From Corallococcus macrosporus DSM 14697 (GTDB taxonomy: Bacteria > Myxococcota > Myxococcia > Myxococcales > Myxococcaceae): a stretch of DNA of 64,000 nt. The stretch is taken from positions 5,186,501 to 5,250,500 of the forward strand of contig NZ_CP022203.1 in NCBI RefSeq assembly GCF_002305895.1, given 5' to 3'. The notes beneath the pieces were generated by a model. It worked only from the letters and a program-made list of their open reading frames with translations, was not told where the DNA came from and ran no database searches. The translations under genes and the position numbers were made by a program. This document shows, piece after piece, positions 57,273-64,000 of this stretch; position 1 is the first letter of the stretch; every line of letters starts with the position of its first letter.

Positions 57273-58381
57273 CGCTCGCATCGCCCGCAACACGCCCCCA
57301 GGAGTTGGACGTCTCCCGAATCGACCCGGCCGCGCTGCGCGTCCTCCAGCGGCTCCAGGAGTACGGGCATCAGGCCTTCCTCGTCGGAGGCTGTGTCCGG
57401 GATTTACTCATGGGGCGCACGCCCAAGGACTTCGACCTGGTGACGAGCGCGTCCTCGCGGCAGGTCCGCGCCCTCTTCCCCCAGAGCGTGGGCTTCGGCG
57501 GGCAGCGGTTCCTCGTGGTCCAGGTGCGCACGGAGGGCGGGAAGAGCCTCGAGGTGGCGAGCTTCAAGGCGCGGCGCTCGGCGGACGTGAGCGGGCCGGA
57601 TGCCCAGGTCATCCCGGATGACGTGCTCGCGGAGCTGCCGCAGGAGCTGGGAACGCTCGAAGAGGACGCCCGGACGCGGGACTTCACCGTCAACGCGCTC
57701 TACTGCAACGGCGCCAGTGGGAAGGTGGTGGACCCCGTGGGCCAGGGCTTGAGCGACCTTCAAGCGAACCTGCTTCGAATCGTCGGCGAGCCCGAGGCGT
57801 ACCTCCGCGACGACCCCGGCGGCATGTTGCGCGGCGCCCGCTTCGCCACGCGAATGGGGATGGCGTTCGAACGGCGCACCGCCGAGGCGATGAAGCAGAT
57901 GCGCGGCGAGCTGGCGCGCTGCTCACGCAAGCGCGTGCTGAGCGAGGTCCTGCGCGGACTCGGCACGGGCACTGGCGCGCCCTTCTTCCGGCTGCTGTCG
58001 TCACAGGGTTGGCTGCCGTTGCTCGTCCCGCCCGTGGCGCGGCACCTGGAAGGCGGGCCGGAGGTGGAGCGCCGCTTCTTCGCCCACCTGGAGGCCGTGG
58101 ACCGCTCGCTCCAGGAGAATCCCCGCATCGATGAACTGACGCTCGCCTGTGCCCTGCTCCTCCCCGTCGCCGCGCCGCCCGCTGGCGGTCCCCCGGCCCC
58201 CGAGGCGATGGGCGCGGTGCTGGAGGAGCTGGTGCAAGGTGCGCCCGAGCTCCAGGCGCTGCCCCGGCATGGGCAGCACCTCATCGCCACCCTGCACGGC
58301 GTGCTGAAGGCGCCCGAGGCTGTGCCCGCGGACAACCCACTGCTCCCGGGGGCCCGGCGACTGGCGGCCCTGCTGGGCTGA
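57269..58381 (+). CDS. CCA-adding/poly(A) polymerase family nucleotidyltransferase
   Basis: The 370-residue protein has the class II polymerase signature LVGGCVRDLLMGRTPKDFDL with two catalytic Asp. It also has EEDARTRDFTVNALYCN and YLRDDPGGMLRGARF, which replaces the usual DPxRxLR segment. It lacks an HD domain. Its size suits a poly(A) polymerase or a CCA enzyme, and the choice cannot be made by eye. It is the last gene of the exporter operon, an unusual location for RNA 3'-end maintenance. A different template or role is possible. Confidence 0.82.
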   Translation: MTLASPATRPQELDVSRIDPAALRVLQRLQEYGHQAFLVGGCVRDLLMGRTPKDFDLVTSASSRQVRALFPQSVGFGGQRFLVVQVRTEGGKSLEVASFKARRSADVSGPDAQVIPDDVLAELPQELGTLEEDARTRDFTVNALYCNGASGKVVDPVGQGLSDLQANLLRIVGEPEAYLRDDPGGMLRGARFATRMGMAFERRTAEAMKQMRGELARCSRKRVLSEVLRGLGTGTGAPFFRLLSSQGWLPLLVPPVARHLEGGPEVERRFFAHLEAVDRSLQENPRIDELTLACALLLPVAAPPAGGPPAPEAMGAVLEELVQGAPELQALPRHGQHLIATLHGVLKAPEAVPADNPLLPGARRLAALLG

Positions 58382-58517
58382 ACGCTTGGCATAGGCAACC
58401 AGAGCGTGCCTCATATTCAGCATGGCAGGATAAATCGACATGCATGAGATGGCTGCAGCATGAGCCGAACGGCTTTCGCTGCATCCAGACCAGCCAAATA
58501 GTCCACCATTAGTGTGC

Positions 58518-59609
58518 TCACCTTCCAGCTTCTGGCTTTTCAGCTTCTTTCTTCGGTTGAGGCTTCTGGCTTTGGCTGGTCAGCGCATCGAGTTCGATTC
58601 GGCCAGCCACGCTGAAGGTAGGCAGGAAGCGGCCATTGGTCAGCCCCTGGACGCGCCCGAATATGATGGGGAAATCCATTCCCACTGTGACCGTATTTAC
58701 TTGCACCCAAAAACTACCCTCCACGCCCAAATACCCACGCTGTCTACTCCCTAGAGATTCGCGCAAAAACACACCATGCCCATAGACATCCCCCATAAGA
58801 ATCCGCGCAGTGGGCCCGACGTGCGCGAGAATCCGCACGGAATTACTTCCAACCCTCTTCAAGTAGCCAAGACTCGCCCCAAGACTCAAAGACATAGCAA
58901 CAGCCGATCGCGACTGAACATCCTCCCCGTCCGTCGGATCAATGTCAGCCACCCATGTAGCTGTTCCAACTGCCCCATATCCATACCAGCCAAGAGCAAG
59001 AGTACGACGAGGAACGAGCCACTGATCGTATTTCACATGGGCCGACCATGCTGACGTCCCTGGCGTCAAGACAAATCGCGCAAACTCATCCTGTTTGGTC
59101 AGCCTGTTTTCCGTGGACCCTCTACTGACGCCAAGCTGAATCTGATCACATGACGCATTCGTCCGAAGGACCGCCAAACTGAAGGCAGCGTTAGCATCCC
59201 GCGTATCAAGCAACTGCGCGTATCCATTACCAAGAATACTCCAAAGCCCGACATCATCCACACCATCCTTGGATGGATCTCTGCATTTCTGACGAAATGC
59301 TCCTCCTGGAGTTTCACTGCTCCCAGCGTCCGGGCTCGTCCCAGCATCCAAGCCCGTCCCTGCCGCCCCACCATCTCGCCTTGGCTCGCCAGCGGCGGCT
59401 CCCCCATCACGTTCCGTCGCTACGCCACCATCGCGTTCGGCAGCATCTGTCCCTGCATCCCATTCAGGAGTCTCACGCGGTGGAGGCGAAAGCTCCGCCT
59501 CTTTCGGTGGAGCGAGTTGCTCAGCAGTTGGCGGTGGCGGAGGAACTCCTTGTGCCCAGGTAATCGCCCCAACCAACGTCACAATGAACAGCAGGACACG
59601 CCTTGACAT
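58518..59609 (-). CDS. Exported protein with Asp/Gly linker and beta-rich C-terminus
   Basis: From the ATG complementary to 59607-59609, preceded by GGGAGGGG, the protein has 363 residues. It has a signal peptide (LLFIVTLVGAITWA). A long acidic linker with repeated DGG and DAG follows (about 20-105). The C-terminal domain (about 115-345) has alternating patterns such as LALGWYGYGAVGTATW and GYLGVEGSFWVQVNTVTVGMDF that suggest a beta-barrel. No family was recognised. The DNA is less GC-rich than the neighbours and lies next to mobile elements, so recent acquisition is possible. Confidence 0.68.
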   Translation of the reverse strand: MSRRVLLFIVTLVGAITWAQGVPPPPPTAEQLAPPKEAELSPPPRETPEWDAGTDAAERDGGVATERDGGAAAGEPRRDGGAAGTGLDAGTSPDAGSSETPGGAFRQKCRDPSKDGVDDVGLWSILGNGYAQLLDTRDANAAFSLAVLRTNASCDQIQLGVSRGSTENRLTKQDEFARFVLTPGTSAWSAHVKYDQWLVPRRTLALGWYGYGAVGTATWVADIDPTDGEDVQSRSAVAMSLSLGASLGYLKRVGSNSVRILAHVGPTARILMGDVYGHGVFLRESLGSRQRGYLGVEGSFWVQVNTVTVGMDFPIIFGRVQGLTNGRFLPTFSVAGRIELDALTSQSQKPQPKKEAEKPEAGR

Positions 59610-59900
59610 GCACCCCTCCCGAACCAGCGCCCCTTGAGTCCCCATTGCCAATAGCTACAACTCAGACTGTGCCACTTCTGCGCCAAGTGAGATTCCTTTG
59701 CCGTGAAGGCCTACTCTTGGTCTAGCAGCCTCAAGTGCATGCAAGTGTATTGAAGTTGCCCAGCATCCTGCGGGATCCGCTCGAATGTGGATCTGGCCCT
59801 GAGCAGCGAGTGAGCTGACAAGCAAGGGGACCACGGGAGGCCTGATGGTCGGCAGCATGCGAGGCCACTGGTGGGTTGTGCGACTGGAGGACATCCAACG
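59610..59900. other. Intergenic region before the transposon remnants
   Basis: This gap of 291 bases has mixed composition. It probably contains the promoter of the minus-strand exported protein gene and the left end of the decayed ISKra4-like element. I found no convincing terminal inverted repeat that pairs with sequence after 63708. Confidence 0.4.
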
Positions 59901-60011
59901 ATGCCAAAGGTGACCATCGACGTGCCGGAAGGGTTCGAGGACAGCGTCAAGGCGATGGAGGAGACGCTGAAGCGTGCGCACCGAGGGGTGGAGGGGGCAA
60001 GCGGACGGTAA
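59901..60011 (+). pseudogene. ISKra4-like transposase, 5' fragment
   Basis: ATG 59901 starts MPKVTIDVPEGFEDSVKAM and runs 36 codons to a stop created at the IS66 junction. Removing the IS66 element and one copy of its target duplication joins ...EGASGR directly to DLAAFDAARQEV of the 3' fragment in frame. This proves that the two are parts of one interrupted gene. Confidence 0.82.
60000..60007 (+). repeat. IS66 target-site duplication, left copy
   Basis: AGCGGACG here is identical to 62385-62392. Eight bases is the duplication length generated by IS66-family elements. Confidence 0.88.
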
Positions 60012-60076
60012 GCGTCCGGCCAACGACGTGATGAGGGGCGTTGAGTGACGCGCCGCCGCCGTGGACCCTGGCGTGC

Positions 60077-60391
60077 ATGTCGAAGCCGGTGGAGAAGCAG
60101 GAGTGGTTCCGTGTCGCCGAGGCTTTCGAGGCGAGCGGGCTGACGCAGGTGGAGTTCGCGCGGCAGCGGGGCGTGCGGCTGAGCACGCTGCAGTCGTGGG
60201 TGTACCGGCGGCGCCGGCACCTGGCGGCAAAGGCCGAGCCGGTCCGCCTGCTGCCAGTCCAGGTGACGCCCCCCGTGGAGCCGAGCACCACCTTCGTGGA
60301 GCTTGTCGCGGAGGGTGGGGCTCGCCTGCGCTTTGCCGTGGGCACTGACGTGGGGTACGTGGCCCGGCTCCTCGCCGCGCTGGGGCGGTGA
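60077..60391 (+). CDS. tnpA: IS66 TnpA
   Basis: From ATG 60077 the protein has 104 residues and starts MSKPVEKQEWFRVAEAFEAS. The helix-turn-helix GLTQVEFARQRGVRLSTLQSW is typical of the IS66 accessory protein TnpA, which is needed for transposition and probably binds the ends. An upstream in-frame TTG (60041) would add 12 residues with no family match, so the ATG is preferred. It stops five bases before tnpB. Confidence 0.85.
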   Translation: MSKPVEKQEWFRVAEAFEASGLTQVEFARQRGVRLSTLQSWVYRRRRHLAAKAEPVRLLPVQVTPPVEPSTTFVELVAEGGARLRFAVGTDVGYVARLLAALGR

Positions 60392-60395
60392 GGCG

Positions 60396-60761
60396 GTGTT
60401 CGCCCTTCCAGCCTCGGTGCGCGTGGTGCTGGCCACCGCGCCCGTGGACATGCGCAAGTCCATTGACGGCCTCATGGCGCTGGTACGCAGCGCGTGGGGC
60501 GAGGACGTCTATTCGGGCCACCTCTTCGCCTTCGTCTCGCGCAAGGGAGACCGAATCAAGGTACTGACGTGGAGCCGGGGCGGCTTCGTGCTGCTGTACA
60601 AGCGGCTGGAGACGGGGCGCTTCCGGCTGCCGCCGGTGGACGCGGGCGCGCAGGTGGTGCACCTGGACGCCACGCAGTTGGCCATGCTGCTGGACGGCAT
60701 CGACGTGGCCCAGGTGAGGCGCCAGCCCGCCTGGGTGCCTCCCGGGCGCACGGGCACCTGA
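60396..60761 (+). CDS. tnpB: IS66 TnpB
   Basis: The GTG start at 60396 gives 121 residues with the IS66 TnpB (Orf2) pattern: VRVVLATAPVDMRKSIDGLMALV, GHLFAFVSRKGDRIKVL and WSRGGFVLLYKRLETGRF. It is an accessory protein required with TnpA for transposition, with unknown biochemistry. Reading lies five bases after tnpA, so expression is probably coupled. Its length is typical. Confidence 0.9.
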   Translation: MFALPASVRVVLATAPVDMRKSIDGLMALVRSAWGEDVYSGHLFAFVSRKGDRIKVLTWSRGGFVLLYKRLETGRFRLPPVDAGAQVVHLDATQLAMLLDGIDVAQVRRQPAWVPPGRTGT

Positions 60762-60807
60762 GGCGAGGAGCCCGGGACGCCTCCGCGCCGTGGCGTGTTG
60801 AGGCTAC

Positions 60808-62307
60808 GTGCCGCGCGAGCTTCCTCAAGACCACTTCTGCCCCTGGCGCGAGGAGGCGGAGGAACTCAAGGAGCGCCTGACGTCGCTGGAGGCGAAGATG
60901 GCGACGCTGGAGCGCCACGTCTTCGGCCGCAGGGCGGAGAGGTTGCCCACGGTGGCCGCCGAGCTGCGAGCAGATGCGGACGCCACGGCGGCCCAGGCCG
61001 AAGCCGCGAAGAAGAAGCGCCAGCAGAGGGCCGCCCGGAAGGCGGAGGAGGCCCCGGCGCGGGAGATTCGCCACGCGGTGCCCGCCGAGGAGCGCCACTG
61101 CCCGGCGTGCGGCGGCGAGAACTTGAGGCCGCTGGGCAAGGGGCGCACCTCGGTGCTGTACGAGTACGTGCCCTCGCGTTTCGAGAAGCAGGTGCACGTG
61201 CAGGAAGTGCTGGCGTGCACCTGCGGCCGGGGCGTCGTCACCGCCCCGCCTCCGGCCAAGGTGGTGGACAGAGGCGAGTACGGCCCTGGCTTCCTGGCGC
61301 ACGTGGTGACGTCGAAGTGCGCGGACGCCATGCCGCTGCACCGGCTGGCCCAGCGGGTGGAGCGAAGTGGCGTGCCCATGAGTCGCAGCACCCTGACGGA
61401 CCTCTTCCACCAGGCCGCCTCGGTGCTGCTGCCTCTCTCCCAGCACCTCTTGCAATGCATTGCGTCCGCGGACGTGGTGTGGGCCGACGAGACGCCCTTG
61501 CGCGTGCTGGACGTGAAGAAGACGAAGCTGGGCTACCTCTGGACTTTCCTCACCCAGAATGAGGCGGGCCAGTGGCTCATCGGCTACCGCTTCAGCATGG
61601 GCCGGGCCAGCAAGACGCCGAAGGAAGTCCTGGGCGGCACCAGGGGAGCCCTCGTGGTGGACGCGTACACTGGCTACAACGCGGTGACGCTGCCGCAGGG
61701 CCGCGTCCGCGTCGGCTGCTGGGCCCACGTGCGTCGCCGCTTCTTCGACGCGCTGGCCACCGCGCCCGAGGCTCGCGAGGCGATGGACTTCATCCTTGAG
61801 CTCTACCGGGTGGAGGCCCAGGCGCGTGAGGCGGACATGGTGCGCACGGCCGCGCACCGCGAACTGCGCCAGGTGCACAGCGCCCCTGTCCTCGCCAGGC
61901 TGCATGCCTGGCTCGAAGCCCAGGCCCCGCGCCACCCGCCCAAGAGTCCGCTGGGGCAGGCCATCTCCTACGCGCTGAAGCAGTGGGAAGCCCTCACCCG
62001 CTTCGTGGAGAATGAGCGCCTGCCTCTCGACAACAATCGCTCGGAGGCGGCGCTGAGAAAGGCGGCCCTGGGCCGCAAAAACTTTCTCTTCGTCGGCCAC
62101 GAGGTCGCGGGCGAAAACCTCGCCGGCCTCTACGCGCTGGTGGCCACCTGCGAGGCCAACCAAATCAATCCCGAGGCGTATCTGGCCGACGTGCTGCTGC
62201 GTGTGCAGATGCACCCCAACTCGCGCATCGGTGAGCTGCTACCCCACGAGTGGGTGCGACGACGCGCCGCCGAACTGGTCCCGTCCCCCCTCCAGCCCAG
62301 TTCCTGA
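60808..62307 (+). CDS. tnpC: IS66 TnpC, DDE transposase
   Basis: The 499-residue protein has an N-terminal coiled-coil (EEAEELKERLTSLEAKMATLE), a basic linker and a zinc-binding CPACGGE...CTCGRG region. The DDE catalytic core has Asp in VWADETPLRVLD, Asp in VVDAYTGYNA and Glu in LPLDNNRSEAALRKAAL. All three acidic residues are present, so it looks active. The start is GTG 60808. The stop lies 77 bases before the right inverted repeat ends. Confidence 0.92.
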   Translation: MPRELPQDHFCPWREEAEELKERLTSLEAKMATLERHVFGRRAERLPTVAAELRADADATAAQAEAAKKKRQQRAARKAEEAPAREIRHAVPAEERHCPACGGENLRPLGKGRTSVLYEYVPSRFEKQVHVQEVLACTCGRGVVTAPPPAKVVDRGEYGPGFLAHVVTSKCADAMPLHRLAQRVERSGVPMSRSTLTDLFHQAASVLLPLSQHLLQCIASADVVWADETPLRVLDVKKTKLGYLWTFLTQNEAGQWLIGYRFSMGRASKTPKEVLGGTRGALVVDAYTGYNAVTLPQGRVRVGCWAHVRRRFFDALATAPEAREAMDFILELYRVEAQAREADMVRTAAHRELRQVHSAPVLARLHAWLEAQAPRHPPKSPLGQAISYALKQWEALTRFVENERLPLDNNRSEAALRKAALGRKNFLFVGHEVAGENLAGLYALVATCEANQINPEAYLADVLLRVQMHPNSRIGELLPHEWVRRRAAELVPSPLQPSS

Positions 62308-62384
62308 ACACCCTCGCGGCGCTCGCCGAGCACGGTCCTCGTCCGTCGTCAAACTTCCCGGCACGACGTCCACCGGACGGATAC

Positions 62385-62392
62385 AGCGGACG
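62385..62392 (+). repeat. IS66 target-site duplication, right copy
   Basis: AGCGGACG is identical to 60000-60007 and directly follows the right end GGATAC of the element. Confidence 0.88.
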
Positions 62393-63708
62393 GGACCTGG
62401 CCGCGTTCGACGCCGCGAGGCAGGAGGTGAATGCGGGAGCAGAGCAGACGGAGCAGTTGATGAAGTGGAGGTTGCTTCGAGGGCTCGACCTCGAAGCGGC
62501 CCGAGTCCACATCGACGGCCAGCCCTACGTCCGAGTCGGACGGTACGCGGCGACGAACGCGGCAAGGCCCCGTCGAAATAGAGAGAAGCCTCTTCCGGCG
62601 GGTGGGCGAGCGCAATGGCCCCACGGTGGACACCATCAGCGTGCAAGCCAGGTGCGTGGCGGACGGCTGGTTGCCGGAGGCGGCGGTACCCATGGCGTAC
62701 CTGCTGGCCCGGGGCACCTCGCGGGAGGCGGCGGCGACGGCGCGTCAGACGGGGGGGCTGCCCTATTGCCGCGCCTCCTTCGAGCGGGTGGGGCATGCGG
62801 TGGGAGCGATGTACGGTGGGCCAGCGGCCTCAGGTGGAGGCGGCGCTGGCCCGGCAGCTGCGAGTGCCCCGAGGCACCCGGAGTGTGAGCATCAGCATGG
62901 ACAGGGTGGCCGTGCCGATGGAGGAGCCGAAGAAGCGGCCAGTGGGCCGCCCTCGCAAGGGGCCCCCACGCGCCCGGTGGACGTCGTCTGGCGCATGGCC
63001 TACGCGGCCTGCCTCACCTTCCATGACGCCGACGGCGAAGCGCTGGGCACCTTGCGCTACGGGCGGATGCCGCGAGGTGAGGCCCCAGAAATGGCAGAGC
63101 GCCTGGCCCGCCACGTCCAGGCCCTGGTTTCCAGGCGGCGCGGCCTCTCCGTCACCGTCCTCACCGCCGGTGCCCCCGAGTTGCACGCCTTGCTGGACGA
63201 GGCGCTGGCCACCCATGCCCCAGCGGCCAAGAAGCCGATGCGTCTGGTGGACTTCTGGCACCTGATGGAGAAACTCGGGGCCGCGGCTCGCGTAGTGGCT
63301 GGGGAAGAGAAGGCCTCCGTGTTGCGTGAGAAGTGGAAGCTGTCCCGTCTCAACATGCCCGAGGCGGCGTGGACCATTGCCATGGCATTGCACGCCAGCG
63401 GCAAGCGGCATGTCGTCCTCGGTGACGGCCAACCGGTGCACGCGGCCCTCACCTACCTGGAGAACCACGGCGAGCGAATGCATTACGCGGAGGCGCGAGC
63501 GCGGGGGCTTCCCATTGGCAGCGGCAACGTGGAGGCCATCTGCAAGTCTCGCGTCACCCTGCGCATGAAGCGCCCTCGAGCCCGCTGGAATGAGGCGTCT
63601 GGCCAGCACATCCTGGACTTGCGCGCCCTGGTCCTCTCGGAGCGCTGGGACGCGGCCATGAACCTCACGTTTGCGCCCCACAGGACCAAGGTGCGACGCG
63701 CAGCATGA
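62393..63708 (+). pseudogene. ISKra4-like transposase, 3' fragment with frameshifts
   Basis: This stretch continues the gene cut by IS66. It reads DLAAFDAARQEVNAGAEQ in the first frame. It shifts near 62560 to IERSLFRRVGERNGPTVD, shifts again near 62815 to VGQRPQVEAALARQL and VSISMDRVAVPMEEP, and returns near 62970 to PVDVVWRMAYAACLTF. From there it is open to the stop at 63708. The C-terminal part has LVDFWHLMEKL and LPIGSGNVEAICKSRV, as in ISKra4-family transposases. At least three frameshifts make it inactive. Confidence 0.8.
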
Positions 63709-63796
63709 TCACGATTGGAGCCACGCCCGCTTGGCACCGCGACTCGCCGACGTGCTTTGAGACGAAGGCTACACCGAGGAGACCGAAGACCGGCTG

Positions 63797-64000
63797 ATGG
63801 TGTGCACGCCCGGCAGCAACACGCCGATTCCCAGTCCACCCGAACTCACCATTTCGGCCCTCACCTCGGACGCACCGTTCGAGGAGATGCGTACCTTCTG
63901 CGCCACGCCCCAGGATGGCTTCAACCCGGGATCGCCCGTCCAGGTGAGTGACGCAGAGGTCACCAAGACGCTGGCGGACCTCAAGGACTGCCGCGCGCTG
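63797..64000 (+). CDS. Partial open frame running off the window
   Basis: The frame is open from a stop at 63758 to the window end, with a first ATG at 63797. It starts MVCTPGSNTPIPSPPELTIS and uses mostly G/C third positions, as host genes do. No ribosome binding site is visible and the true start may have been lost to the adjacent transposon. No family was recognised. The region 63709-63796 shows nothing else. Confidence 0.35.
   Translation, partial: MVCTPGSNTPIPSPPELTISALTSDAPFEEMRTFCATPQDGFNPGSPVQVSDAEVTKTLADLKDCRAL

Larger units (their letters stand above)
60008..62384 (+). mobile_element. IS66-family insertion sequence, apparently complete
   Basis: This 2,377-bp element starts GTAAGC, typical of IS66 ends. 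It is bounded by imperfect 23-bp inverted repeats (60008-60030 and 62362-62384, 17 matches) and by an 8-bp duplication. It holds the three standard genes tnpA, tnpB and tnpC in order, all open. The intact frames and perfect duplication indicate recent insertion. It interrupts an already decaying ISKra4-like transposase gene. Confidence 0.9.

Noticed and set aside
59780-59900. Search for the left inverted repeat of the ISKra4-like element
   Set aside because: No stretch pairing convincingly with sequence after 63708 was found, so no element borders are claimed.
59655-60662. Minus-strand open frame across the left end of IS66
   Set aside because: It spans an insertion junction confirmed by the target duplication and runs antisense to tnpA and tnpB.

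Overview
The window is one contiguous stretch of very GC-rich, gene-dense bacterial chromosome and almost certainly comes from a myxobacterium of the Myxococcus/Corallococcus type. Supporting this are a complete alternative isovaleryl-CoA operon (aibR-aibA-aibB-aibC-mvaS, known from Myxococcus xanthus), a giant surface protein with a MYXO-CTERM sorting tail, many lipoproteins, and many two-component and sigma-54 regulators. No rRNA, tRNA or CRISPR array was seen.

Layout. 1-1.9 kb (minus): a globin-coupled histidine kinase and a double-receiver response regulator. 2.3-8.4 kb (plus): a lipoprotein operon of an NHL-repeat propeller, a small lipoprotein, a frameshifted propeller lipoprotein and a tandem di-heme c-type cytochrome. 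8.6-14.2 kb: a LysM protein, a LysR regulator, a BON/SRPBCC membrane protein, a proline-rich small protein, a phosphoribosyltransferase and a fatty acid desaturase. 14.4-31.7 kb (plus): an NtrB/NtrC-type pair, a single-receiver protein, then a cell-envelope block made of a 2,751-residue Ig-repeat/TSP3/MYXO-CTERM protein, an OmpA protein, a FecR protein and a CHASE2 protein. Two identical 23-bp palindromic sites lie 84 and 83 nt upstream of -24/-12 promoters in this block. This suggests that the NtrC-like protein drives the single-receiver gene and the giant surface protein.

31.6-34.05 kb is a sharp low-GC island. It holds one gene, a SIR2-like domain fused to a Ser/Thr kinase and an unrecognised C-terminal region. 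The CHASE2 gene next to it ends abruptly at the point where its relatives continue into a cyclase domain. This is the best candidate in the window for an undescribed system, most plausibly anti-phage defence.

34.1-42.2 kb: a GAF/degenerate-GGDEF regulator; a three-gene set of Asp/Asn hydroxylase, Nif11-like small protein and sulfotransferase; a DUF6232-like protein; a degenerate receiver; and a second kinase/sigma-54 regulator pair. 42.3-47.0 kb: the aib operon with its promoter, operator and terminator. 47.1-52.7 kb: Hsp20, a SnoaL-like lipoprotein, and a minus-strand cluster with an unusual P1B-type ATPase and an EcsC/TerB-like protein. 52.9-58.4 kb: a GH128-like lipoprotein, a membrane protein, then a nucleotidyltransferase-fold protein, a PvdE/SyrD-type exporter and a CCA/poly(A)-polymerase-like enzyme in one overlapping operon. 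58.5-64 kb: a lower-GC exported protein, then an intact IS66-family element inserted in a decayed ISKra4-like transposase gene with an 8-bp target duplication, and a partial gene at the window edge.

Functions were assigned by reading motifs only. No database search was run.
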